From positions 372,001-436,000 of the forward strand of contig CBHWDO010000002.1 of the NCBI GenBank assembly GCA_966112615.1: a stretch of DNA of 64,000 nt, written 5' to 3'. Shown here piece by piece: positions 40,158 to 48,269 of the stretch; the stretch's first letter is position 1, and every line of letters begins with the position of its first letter. The notes under the pieces were generated by a model that was given only the letters and a program-made list of their open reading frames with translations, was not told the origin of the DNA and searched no databases. A program made the translations under genes and the position numbers. Source of the DNA: Flavitalea sp966112615 (lineage in GTDB: Bacteria > Bacteroidota > Bacteroidia > Chitinophagales > Chitinophagaceae).

Positions 40158-40851
40158 TGTTTTTTGAAAAAACGATCAGCCACCGAAATGCCCATCGCCA
40201 CTGGATCTCAGCAGAATCAATTCCTGCTTTATGAAGGATATCCTGCCATTCTTCTTTTGTAAATCCTCTCAGAACAGATAAAGGGGCATCATTCTTTACA
40301 AGATAGCTTTTTGAAAATAAACCCGTAAGTATTTTGATGGAATAATAAGCTAAAGGATGCCGGTGAAGATCATTGATGAAGAATCCCCAGGTTGCATGTT
40401 CATTCGACCATCGTAAAACCTGTAACAATCCCTGTTCATCAAAGTGATGACAAAACAGTGAAGAAAATATTATATCAGGTTTGTCTCTGAATTCCACTGA
40501 TCGATAATCAGAGCAAATAAATTTGTAAGAACCATCATCAAATCTTTTTTTCGCGATCTCAATGCAATATGGATTGATATCTATCCCTGTGAGGTTTACT
40601 TCGATATTATTTTTTTCGCACCACTTCGAAATGGCATGCAGATTATCGCCGCCGCCACATCCTATCTCGCAAATATGAATGGTCTTTTTGGTATTCTTTA
40701 TCAATTGCCTGATTCCTTCAATAGAGATCTTATGTCCACCCAACCAGGTGTTGATCAAATCCAGTTCCGCCATGTTTCGGTGAATATCCTTGGCGGGTAT
40801 ATCGTTCCTGTCCAGAAGTTCTTTTTGTGTTGACCTGGTGGTAAAATCCAT
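40153..40851 (-). CDS. SAM-dependent methyltransferase in the PKS cluster
   Basis: 232 residues. SAM motif I is HICEIGCGGGDNLHAIS, followed by LTGIDINPYCIEIAKKRF and CSDYRSVEFRDKPDII, a class I methyltransferase. HHFDEQGLLQVLRWSNEHA and the RWLIVF ending are of the small-molecule type. The gene lies 8 bp after the PKS stop and before the FAD reductase; methyltransferases next to type III PKSs often O-methylate the resorcinol or pyrone product. The last codons run over an A-rich tract (SKNN). Confidence 0.9.
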   Translation of the reverse strand: MDFTTRSTQKELLDRNDIPAKDIHRNMAELDLINTWLGGHKISIEGIRQLIKNTKKTIHICEIGCGGGDNLHAISKWCEKNNIEVNLTGIDINPYCIEIAKKRFDDGSYKFICSDYRSVEFRDKPDIIFSSLFCHHFDEQGLLQVLRWSNEHATWGFFINDLHRHPLAYYSIKILTGLFSKSYLVKNDAPLSVLRGFTKEEWQDILHKAGIDSAEIQWRWAFRWLIVFSKNN

Positions 40852-40859
40852 GAATGAAT

Positions 40860-41945
40860 TTACGCTATTGCCGTGAAAGTTTCCATGGTTAGTCCGGGCC
40901 CGAATGCTGCAGCCATCAATGGTCCAGATTTTCGGTTTCCATGTTTGTGTAAGAAACGTTCCAAAACGAACAGCACAGTTGGGGATGACATATTCCCGTA
41001 ATCATTCAGCACATCATAGCTATTGCGGAAAGCTGATCTTTCAAGACCAAGGCTTTTTTCAATCGATTCCAGAATTCGTTTTCCACCAGGATGAATGCAC
41101 CAGTGCTGGATATCCTGCTTCTGCAATCCTTGTTGTTGTAATGCTCTTCCGATCATTGGATCAAAATCTTCTTCGATCAGGTCGGGGACATATCCGCTTA
41201 GGGTCATTAAGAAACCAGACGATGACAGTTCCCAGCTCATATCTTTCTTTCCTTTAGGTGCAACTTCAGCATAGAAACCTTTGATGGTTATCCCTGGTCC
41301 ATCTGCTTCTGCAGGAACTACCAGCACTGCTGCGCTTCCATCTCCAAAGAGCAGAGAAGAAGCAATATTATCCATCGTTGGTTCTTTCTGAAAGTGAAGA
41401 GTACATAGCTCTGTACAAACAATCAGCACTTTTGCATGCTTATCTGTTTTACAGATCATGTCTGCCATTTTCAGGGCATGAATGGCTGCATAACAACCCA
41501 TGAAGTTGACGGAAGTTCGATAAATATTATGTGGCAGTTCGAGTAATTCCATTACCTGCAAATCCAGTCCCGGTGCGCTCATTCCCGTACAACTTACCGT
41601 AATAAGATGGGTTACTTCCTTATGCGGAACATGTCCTAAACATTTCCTGATGGCTTCAACTGAAAGGCTTGCAGCATAGCGATTGAAGAAATTCATTCGG
41701 TGCTCCAGTGAAGGGAATGGTTCCAGGTTTTCTGTTTGAGGATAGAATTTCCATTCATGAATATTTCGGCTGTAATCCGAGATCACAGAATACCGATGTG
41801 CAATTCCGCTTTGATGGTAAAGGAACCGGATCTTTCTTTTCTCCACTTCATTCAATGCATATACATGTTGCATGAATTGAAGAATAGAATTTTGTTCATG
41901 TTTATGTGCAGGCACTGCAGTGCCAATGGATAAGATCTTACTCAA
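40860..41945 (-). CDS. Type III polyketide synthase
   Basis: 361 residues, a chalcone-synthase-fold enzyme that extends a CoA or acyl starter with malonyl-CoA. The catalytic triad is visible: C151 in VNFMGCYAAIH, H285 in WCIHPGGKRI and N318 in DYGNMSSPT. TVSCTGMSAPGLDLQVMELL, SSLLFGDGSAAVLV and GFLMTLSGYVPDLI are family motifs. Such enzymes make alkylpyrones or alkylresorcinols in bacteria, but the product here is not predictable. It overlaps the UbiA gene by 4 bp (ATGA) and is followed by a methyltransferase 8 bp later, a tight operon. Confidence 0.95.
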   Translation of the reverse strand: MSKILSIGTAVPAHKHEQNSILQFMQHVYALNEVEKRKIRFLYHQSGIAHRYSVISDYSRNIHEWKFYPQTENLEPFPSLEHRMNFFNRYAASLSVEAIRKCLGHVPHKEVTHLITVSCTGMSAPGLDLQVMELLELPHNIYRTSVNFMGCYAAIHALKMADMICKTDKHAKVLIVCTELCTLHFQKEPTMDNIASSLLFGDGSAAVLVVPAEADGPGITIKGFYAEVAPKGKKDMSWELSSSGFLMTLSGYVPDLIEEDFDPMIGRALQQQGLQKQDIQHWCIHPGGKRILESIEKSLGLERSAFRNSYDVLNDYGNMSSPTVLFVLERFLHKHGNRKSGPLMAAAFGPGLTMETFTAIA

Positions 41946-42826
41946 AGCAACCTCCGCATTAAGATGATTAAAAAAGCAAGGTTTGTACAGATCGATGCTA
42001 TTATATTCATTCGCATGGTGTTGGTAAAGTTCGCTGCATGATCATTCTTCCACACCTGGTATGCCCAATAATTGAAATAGATCAATACAGGGAGCATAAC
42101 CGACAGGAAAACAAAAAAGTTCAGGATCTCTGTATGGTCTTTGAAATACAGGTAAAGTATAACTAACGCCAATGTATATACGATGGCTGTGAAAATGAAT
42201 GTTCCCCTGTAACCCAGCCTGTAGCTGAGGGTGATCACATCATCTTTCAGGTCTGCTTCATGCTGGTAGATCTGTGTAAGCGGATAAAATCCTCCAATCA
42301 GCAAAGCCGCTGCCAGCATAGCTTTCATGTCTACCGGCCCGGCATTTTCCTGTACTCCTGCATATACCAGGAAATAAGTAAGCGCACCCTGGAAAATTAC
42401 TACTGTCAGATACCCTACAAAAGGGTATTTCTTCAACCTGATTCCCCTGTAACTATAAGCCTTAGATGCAATGATATAAAGCAATATTCCAACTGTAAAA
42501 TGAAGACTGATCGTTAGCGATAATAACAATGCAACACTATCGAGCACAATGGTTACATAATACAATTGTCTTGTAGGCTGCAATGGATTTTTGATTCCGC
42601 CTACTGATCCTGTATCACGATCCATGTATGAATTATATCCGTTACTTGCCGGGTAAACCAGCAAGTGCAGGATCACGAAGATCATGATGGCTTTGTATAA
42701 TTTAATATCAACTGCCTGGCTAAGTGCAAACAGGTAAACAGGCATCAGGAATACAGAGAAATGTATCCTGAGCAATTGTATGGTAGATCTCTTGATTATT
42801 TGCCCCTGACTTTTGAGATGATCCAA
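41942..42826 (-). CDS. UbiA family prenyltransferase in the PKS cluster
   Basis: About 294 residues from TTG 42826; a GTG at 42871 is also in frame, but both overlap the upstream lipoprotein gene and no ATG exists before the first helix. Aspartate motif 1 is NGYNSYMDRDTG, motif 2 is IYQHEADLKDD, both binding prenyl diphosphate via magnesium. About eight membrane helices follow (IHFSVFLMPVYLFALS, MIFVILHLLVYPA, VTIVLDSVALLLSL). UbiA enzymes attach prenyl chains to aromatic acceptors; coupling with a type III PKS suggests a prenylated polyketide. The 3' end overlaps the PKS by 4 bp. Confidence 0.88.
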   Translation of the reverse strand: MDHLKSQGQIIKRSTIQLLRIHFSVFLMPVYLFALSQAVDIKLYKAIMIFVILHLLVYPASNGYNSYMDRDTGSVGGIKNPLQPTRQLYYVTIVLDSVALLLSLTISLHFTVGILLYIIASKAYSYRGIRLKKYPFVGYLTVVIFQGALTYFLVYAGVQENAGPVDMKAMLAAALLIGGFYPLTQIYQHEADLKDDVITLSYRLGYRGTFIFTAIVYTLALVILYLYFKDHTEILNFFVFLSVMLPVLIYFNYWAYQVWKNDHAANFTNTMRMNIIASICTNLAFLIILMRRLL

Positions 42827-42963
42827 AGGATCAGAGCAATCACCAGTACGATAAGGATCACTGAAGTCCACATCCCTGCTTTAAAGATATCACCTACCAA
42901 TTCACATGAACTCATAGATGCCAACAGAACAAACAAGAAAGAGTAAATAGATATTGATCTCAT
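42796..42963 (-). CDS. Small lipoprotein-like membrane protein upstream of the UbiA gene
   Basis: 55 residues from ATG 42963 (MRSISIYSFLFVLLASMSSC); the Cys at about 20 fits a lipobox. It is followed by ELVGDIFKAGMWTSV and a second hydrophobic helix (ILIVLVIALILWIISKV) ending RGK. Tiny Bacteroidota proteins with the pattern CELxGxIFKAG plus one helix are common and unnamed. Its 3' end overlaps the UbiA reading frame by about 30 bp, so the two may be translationally coupled. It is a candidate first gene of the PKS operon. Confidence 0.7.
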   Translation of the reverse strand: MRSISIYSFLFVLLASMSSCELVGDIFKAGMWTSVILIVLVIALILWIISKVRGK

Positions 42964-43003
42964 AATGATGTTTTTACAACCATTATGCAAAAACCTTACC
43001 CTG

Positions 43004-44629
43004 CTATTTGATCTTGAGGATCTTTTGCTGGTGAATCTCTCCTTTGGAATTAATTAGTTTCATGATGTATAATCCCGGAGCCCAGGACATAGTATAGATC
43101 GGAATTACAGATTCTCCCTGTGGAACTGTTGCTTTCTTTTTGATCACCAGTTCTCCTTTCATTGTGTAAATACTTAGCTCCACTTCCTGTGACTCGCGTG
43201 ACTTGATCTTCAATCTTCCCTCCGTTGCCACAGGATTTGGCTGAATTGAAATGTTCATAGATGTGGTTAAGTTTAAAGGGTAATCGAAACAGGCCCCGTT
43301 ATTGGGGAGATTATCTGCAATCCATGCCATACGGTTCTGGATCCATTGCTTTAAGATAGATATTTCTTCCGAATAAGAATTGGGAATCGGATTAGGATTG
43401 GGCCACACATATTGACCTAATATCTTCCATCTATCAAAATGTCGTGCCTGTGCTTCATTCAGTAATCCAGCAACAGAATCAACCAGGAAGTTTATTCTTT
43501 CCTTGCTTAAAGATGTTGTTGTAACTTCTTTCCACCTGCATCTTAATGATGAAGTATATGCAGTATCACTCATCAGTCTTTCCCACCAGAATGGAACCAT
43601 GCCTGTTCCTTCACCCGGGCAAACACTGTTGAATTCATAAGCCCATCCGGAGATCTTGCTTCCATCACAATAATCAGCATTTCTGAAAGCAAGATCATAA
43701 TCCCATACAGGTCCTGCGTTTATTTTTCCTCCCTTGCTGTCACGATCCTTGTGAAAGAATGTACTGAATCTGTATCCATCAACATTTCTGCTGATTTCAT
43801 TGATGATAAAATAATCTATGAAAGAAGAGAGGTCTGCATATTTCCTTACTCCATTCACCGGATCCTGGAAATTGTTCGATGCCAGTGATAATTCAAATGC
43901 GTCTACATAGCTTTCCAGGTATGCTTTCTGAGACGATGTGATATTTTCAGGCTTAGGGTATACATATGAAAACTGGGGCTTTGCATTGCCTGTTGAATTG
44001 GGTACTTTATATTTTGAATACCATGCATTGGGATCTTTATCAAGACTGAATATGTAGCCTCCAGTCACTTCATCTCCTGTATTATTGAAATCTTCCAGCT
44101 TGGCAATCGCAACTCTTCCATTGTTTCTTTTGATGCGTTCCATCAAAACATAAATGCCTTTGTAATCGCCATTGATCACCACTTCTACATACTGGCAGCG
44201 TGCGGCCCATCTTCCCATCTCTCTTGAAAAAGTATAGGCAAGAAAATTGCGCATCAAAGTCTTATCGGTATATGGCGCATACAAAACCCAGTCGCTTTCT
44301 TTTGGCATGCCTAGGATTGATTTATCCTGTGATTTCCCGGCATCATCTCTTAATTCAACGCTGTAAGATTTCATCGGAAACATCTGGGAGGATTCACCTC
44401 TGATCTCAATGCCGATCTTTCCGTTATAGTGATTGAATGCATCGGTAATTGCATTGCGCTGACCGGCTCCATTGAAGATGATTCCCATATTTGCGGTGAT
44501 CTTTGGGTCATCAGGAATTTCCTGTCCATTGGTATTGATAACAACAATCGGAAGATTGCTGGAAGTGATTTCAGTTGCAAACAGTTGGATGGTAAGCAGG
44601 CAATATATGGCAGTTAGCAATGTCTTCAT
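43004..44629 (-). CDS. Secreted CotH-family protein with T9SS C-terminal sorting domain
   Basis: 541 residues with a signal peptide (about 1-18). The CotH kinase-like fold covers about 60-400: IGIEIRGESSQMFPMKSYSV, WVLYAPYTDKTLMRNFLAY, EVVINGDYKGIYVLMERIKR, GGYIFSLDKDPNAW and GPVWDYDLAFRNADYCDGS, with DYDLAF the expected metal-binding region. CotH proteins are atypical protein kinases known from Bacillus spore coats. The last ~90 residues contain SIQPNPVATEGRLKIKSR and a GLYIMKL strand, a type A T9SS sorting domain. It lies downstream of the PDH E2 terminator. The substrate is unknown. Confidence 0.92.
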   Translation of the reverse strand: MKTLLTAIYCLLTIQLFATEITSSNLPIVVINTNGQEIPDDPKITANMGIIFNGAGQRNAITDAFNHYNGKIGIEIRGESSQMFPMKSYSVELRDDAGKSQDKSILGMPKESDWVLYAPYTDKTLMRNFLAYTFSREMGRWAARCQYVEVVINGDYKGIYVLMERIKRNNGRVAIAKLEDFNNTGDEVTGGYIFSLDKDPNAWYSKYKVPNSTGNAKPQFSYVYPKPENITSSQKAYLESYVDAFELSLASNNFQDPVNGVRKYADLSSFIDYFIINEISRNVDGYRFSTFFHKDRDSKGGKINAGPVWDYDLAFRNADYCDGSKISGWAYEFNSVCPGEGTGMVPFWWERLMSDTAYTSSLRCRWKEVTTTSLSKERINFLVDSVAGLLNEAQARHFDRWKILGQYVWPNPNPIPNSYSEEISILKQWIQNRMAWIADNLPNNGACFDYPLNLTTSMNISIQPNPVATEGRLKIKSRESQEVELSIYTMKGELVIKKKATVPQGESVIPIYTMSWAPGLYIMKLINSKGEIHQQKILKIK

Positions 44630-44651
44630 GAAACGGGGTTATCCTACAAAA

Positions 44652-44680
44652 TAAAAAAATCCCGCCAATTGGCGGGATTT
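44652..44680 (-). terminator. Terminator of the PDH E2 gene
   Basis: On the minus strand AATCCCGCC and GGCGGGATT pair around AATT-type centre sequence and run into TTTTTTTATTTT. It lies about 20 bp after the E2 stop. Confidence 0.85.
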
Positions 44681-44699
44681 ACTATGAGTTGAGTTGAAA

Positions 44700-46331
44700 T
44701 TAAACCAGCATTCTCAGTGGTTCTTCCAACAGATTCTTCAATGTTTGAAGGAAAGCTGCACCACTTGCTCCATCCACTACCCGGTGGTCACAGCTGAGTG
44801 TTACTTTCATCACGTTACCAGGAACTACCTGTCCGTTCTTCACTACAGGAACCTGCTGAATACCGCCAATTGCAAGGATACATGCATCTGGTGGGTTGAT
44901 GATCGCAGTGAATTCATCTATTCCAAACATTCCAAGGTTTGAAATAGTGAAGGTGTTTCCTTCCCAGTCTGAAGGCTGAAGTTTTTTGTCCTTGGCTTTC
45001 TTCGCGAAAGTTTTCACTTCATCAGAGATCTGTGACAAAGATTTTCCATCTGCGAAGCGGATCACAGGTACAAGCAGACCTTCATCTACCGCTACTGCTA
45101 CGCCAATATTTACATGGTAATTGGTCCTGATCTTATCTCCAAGCCAGCTGCTGTTGATGGTTGGGTGTTGTTTCAATGCAATAGCGCAGGCCTTGATCAC
45201 CATATCATTGAAGGAGATCTTCACCGGTGCAACTTCATTGATCTTAGCACGGCTTTCTACTGCCTTATCCATATCGATCGACATGGTGAGGTAGAAGTGT
45301 GGTGCTGTGAACTTCGATTCAGCGAGTCGACGAGCGATCGTCTTACGCATTTGTGAAATCGGAGTTTCGGTGAAGTTAACCTGTCCTGCAGGTGCAGAAG
45401 GTGCCGCGCTTGCAGCAGGTGCAGATGCAGCCTGAGGTTTAGCAGCAGGAACAAAATTATCGATATCAGCTTTTACAATTCTTCCATTATCGCCGGAACC
45501 CTGAACCTGGTTGATATCAATTCCTTTTTCAGCAGCCAGTTTTTTAGCAAGCGGTGAAGCTTTAACGCGACCGCCTTCAGAAGAAGCAGGTGCTGATTCC
45601 TGGGCCTGGGGTTGAGCTGCGGCCTGGGTTGTAGGCTGAGCCTCACCCTGGGTTGGAGCAGCGGCTGTTGTACCCTGTCCTTTAGATGCTGCAACAATAG
45701 CATTTACATCAACCTTGCTTTCATCACCAATGATGCAGAGCAGGGAGTTAACAGGAACTTTATCGCCCTGTTGAGCGCCGATATATAAAAGTTTTCCGTC
45801 TTTGTAGCTTTCGAGTTCCATGGTTGCCTTGTCGGTTTCAACATCGGCAAGCAGGTCACCTTTTTTCACGGTATCGCCTACTTTTTTATGCCATGCTGCG
45901 ATCACACCTTCAGTCATGGTATCGCTGAGACGAGGCATCAGGATCACTTCCTGGATGGTGGTAAGATCAACCGGTGCGCCGGAAGATGCAGGAGCAGCCT
46001 GTGGTGCAGGAGCAGCAGCCGGAGCAGCTTCTTCTTTAGAAGCAGCAGCCTGTGCAGGTGCGCCACCTTTCAGCAAGGAAGAAATATCTTCACCCGGAGT
46101 TCCGATAATGGCCAGCAGATCATTCACCTGGAGTTTACCGCCATTTGGAGTGCCAATGTGTAATAGGGTACCATCTTTATAGCTTTCAAGCTCCATGGTG
46201 GCTTTGTCTGTTTCAACTTCAGCCAGCAGGTCACCTTTCTTCACAGTATCTCCCACCTGCTTATGCCATGCAGCAATCACACCTTCGGTCATTGTATCGC
46301 TCAAACGGGGCATTAAGATCGCTTCTGCCAT
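44700..46331 (-). CDS. pdhC: Pyruvate dehydrogenase complex E2 (dihydrolipoamide acetyltransferase), two lipoyl domains
   Basis: 543 residues. The first lipoyl domain (about 1-80) has the lipoyl lysine K43 in VETDKATMELES, and a nearly identical second one (about 127-205) has K168 in the same motif. Ala/Pro-rich linkers separate the domains. The E3-binding domain contains VKASPLAKKLAAEKGIDINQ (about 265-300). The C-terminal catalytic domain has MRKTIARRLAESKFTAPHFY and the active His in LSCDHRVVDGASGAAFLQ. It transfers acetyl from lipoamide to CoA. The E1 and E3 genes are not adjacent, so it appears to be alone here. Confidence 0.93.
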   Translation of the reverse strand: MAEAILMPRLSDTMTEGVIAAWHKQVGDTVKKGDLLAEVETDKATMELESYKDGTLLHIGTPNGGKLQVNDLLAIIGTPGEDISSLLKGGAPAQAAASKEEAAPAAAPAPQAAPASSGAPVDLTTIQEVILMPRLSDTMTEGVIAAWHKKVGDTVKKGDLLADVETDKATMELESYKDGKLLYIGAQQGDKVPVNSLLCIIGDESKVDVNAIVAASKGQGTTAAAPTQGEAQPTTQAAAQPQAQESAPASSEGGRVKASPLAKKLAAEKGIDINQVQGSGDNGRIVKADIDNFVPAAKPQAASAPAASAAPSAPAGQVNFTETPISQMRKTIARRLAESKFTAPHFYLTMSIDMDKAVESRAKINEVAPVKISFNDMVIKACAIALKQHPTINSSWLGDKIRTNYHVNIGVAVAVDEGLLVPVIRFADGKSLSQISDEVKTFAKKAKDKKLQPSDWEGNTFTISNLGMFGIDEFTAIINPPDACILAIGGIQQVPVVKNGQVVPGNVMKVTLSCDHRVVDGASGAAFLQTLKNLLEEPLRMLV

Positions 46332-46405
46332 AATATTGTAGTCTTATCGTTTTAAAATTCGAGCCGTGAAATTAAGTCAAAATCAGGAAAACGAGCCGTT
46401 TAGAA

Positions 46406-48193
46406 TTAATAATCAAGTTCAAGCCTGAGCCTGTCCTTCAATTCTTTCACCATCGGGTATTGCTCGGCAATCTTCATGAACTGTTCTTTCTTGTTCATGG
46501 TCTTTTCCTGGGGAACGAAATCGATGGGATTATCTGAAACAGTAACAACGAATGAAATAGCCCTGTTTCTAAAAGATGTCTGTAAAAATTCCGCAAGCAT
46601 TCTTCTTTCCTGCTCAATAAATTTCTGTTCGAGGTTATTATTGGTTTCTACTTCAAAAGTCTGTGCATCTTTAATATGCAATCTTGCCACAGCCAAAGAT
46701 GTGTAGGCAGGATTCTTTGCCTCCTTAACCTTTTCCGCATACTGGTTCCAGTATTCCTGTAACAATTCAAGGCTTAAAGGAAGCGCTACCTGCGATTCCT
46801 GTGCTTTGGTCTGCTGGAGTTTTTCCCTGATGGAAGAAAGACTTCCCAACTTGGTTTTGATGGCACCAGAGGTTTGCGCAGGCTGTGGTACAGGAGCCGC
46901 GGGCTTTTGAACGGGTTCATACTTTTTAACCGGCTCGCTCACCTGTTGCGGTTTTGATGGAGCCGAAGTTTCGATGACCAGTTTAGCTTCAGAACTTTTA
47001 GGCTTGCTGACCTGTACCGGCTGCATTTTTAGTCCCCTGAAAGAAACCGCTTTTACTGTGTCAAGAAGTTTTTTTTTACCATCTCCTTCCAGCGTGAGTG
47101 CCTGCTGGAGGTAGGCCAGTTTGATCAGGGTGAGTTCAATATGGAGACGTTTGTTTCTTGCCCCTTTGTATTGAATTTCTGATTCATTCAGAATATTCAA
47201 TGCACTAATGATAAAAGAAGTTTCAGTGGAAGCGGATTCTGCAGCATAACGGTCGCGGAAACTTTCCACCACTTCCAGTAGATTCAGCACTTTTGGATCC
47301 TTGCATACCAGCAGGTTTCGGAAGAATTCTGCAAACCCGTTCAAAACCTGGTCGCCTTCAAATCCTTTACGGTTGATATCATCAAAAAGCAGCAGGGCAG
47401 TAGCCAGGTCCTGTTTTTTGAGGGCATCAAGTAATTTGAAATAATAGTCTGCATCCAGGATATTCAGGTGTTCCAGCGTATTCTTATAATTCAGTTCACC
47501 ACCTGTAAAGCTGACGATCTTATCCATGATGGATAAAGAATCGCGCATACAACCTTCGGATTTTTGTGCGATCAGTTGAAGCGCGGCTCTTTCAGCCTGG
47601 ACATGTTCTTTTTCGCAGATCTGCGCCAGGTGATTAACTGTATCATTAGTAGTGATGCGCTTAAAATCAAAGATCTGGCATCGGCTCAGGATGGTTGGAA
47701 GGATCTTGTGTTTCTCTGTGGTAGCCAGGATAAAGATGGCATAGGGAGGTGGTTCTTCCAGGGTTTTCAGAAAGGCATTGAATGCCGAAGCACTGAGCAT
47801 GTGCACCTCATCTATAATATAAACCTTGTATCTGCCGGCCTGCGGAGCAAATCGAACCTGTTCAACCAGGGTCCGGATATCATCCACCGAGTTATTGCTC
47901 GCCGCATCGAGTTCGTGGATGTTCAGGGAAGTCCCTTCATTAAAGGATTTGCAGGAATTACATTCATTGCATGCTTCTCCCTCGGCAGTAACATTCTCAC
48001 AGTTGATGGTTTTGGCAAGGATACGGGCACAGGTGGTTTTACCTACTCCGCGCGGACCGCAAAACAGGAAAGCATGCGCCAGTTGCTGGTTGCGGATCGC
48101 ATTTTTAAGGGTGGTGGTAATATGTTCCTGGCCTACAACGGTATCAAAGGTCTGCGGACGGTATTTCCTTGCCGAAACGATGAACTTTTCCAT
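46406..48193 (-). CDS. dnaX: DNA polymerase III subunit gamma/tau
   Basis: 595 residues from ATG 48193 (MEKFIVSARKYRPQTFDTVV); the 177 bp of open frame upstream are repeat-derived. Walker A is GPRGVGKTT at 46-54, the zinc site is C65/C75/C78/C81, and IIDEVHMLS is Walker B, in the AAA+ clamp-loader fold. LSRCQIFDFKRI is sensor-like. Residues about 370-595 form a tau-like tail with a Pro/Ala/Gln linker (KPAAPVPQPAQTS). A TATCTTTG -7 box starts only 4 bp from the ATG. DnaX loads the sliding clamp during replication. Confidence 0.96.
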   Translation of the reverse strand: MEKFIVSARKYRPQTFDTVVGQEHITTTLKNAIRNQQLAHAFLFCGPRGVGKTTCARILAKTINCENVTAEGEACNECNSCKSFNEGTSLNIHELDAASNNSVDDIRTLVEQVRFAPQAGRYKVYIIDEVHMLSASAFNAFLKTLEEPPPYAIFILATTEKHKILPTILSRCQIFDFKRITTNDTVNHLAQICEKEHVQAERAALQLIAQKSEGCMRDSLSIMDKIVSFTGGELNYKNTLEHLNILDADYYFKLLDALKKQDLATALLLFDDINRKGFEGDQVLNGFAEFFRNLLVCKDPKVLNLLEVVESFRDRYAAESASTETSFIISALNILNESEIQYKGARNKRLHIELTLIKLAYLQQALTLEGDGKKKLLDTVKAVSFRGLKMQPVQVSKPKSSEAKLVIETSAPSKPQQVSEPVKKYEPVQKPAAPVPQPAQTSGAIKTKLGSLSSIREKLQQTKAQESQVALPLSLELLQEYWNQYAEKVKEAKNPAYTSLAVARLHIKDAQTFEVETNNNLEQKFIEQERRMLAEFLQTSFRNRAISFVVTVSDNPIDFVPQEKTMNKKEQFMKIAEQYPMVKELKDRLRLELDY

Positions 48194-48197
48194 GACG

Positions 48198-48205
48198 CAA
48201 AGATA
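48198..48205 (-). promoter_or_regulatory. -7 promoter box of dnaX (TATCTTTG), predicted leaderless
   Basis: Exact TAnnTTTG on the minus strand, followed by CGTC then ATG 4 bp on. With a start site about 6-7 nt after the box, transcription would begin at or near the start codon. The expected -33 region falls inside the 7-bp repeat array. Confidence 0.45.
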
Positions 48206-48257
48206 AGGTTTGGGATTGGGGAATCGGGAATGGTGAATCGGGAATCGGGAATTGTAT
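48206..48257. repeat. Single-arm 7-bp repeat array upstream of dnaX
   Basis: Reads GGGATTGGGGAATCGGGAAT followed by more AATCGGGA-type units with a 7-bp period, without an inverted partner arm or hairpin. It occupies the -33 region of dnaX and reaches to within about 15 bp of the acetyltransferase-like stop codon. Translating through it explains the false SRFPIHHSRFP extension of dnaX. Confidence 0.75.
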
Positions 48258-48269
48258 GATTTTGATAGT

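Noticed and set aside
40153..40175. Programmed -1 frameshift at the A-rich heptamer joining methyltransferase and FAD reductase
   Set aside because: A -1 shift leads to a TAG within a few codons; the reductase frame would need a +1 shift, so an ATT start is simpler.
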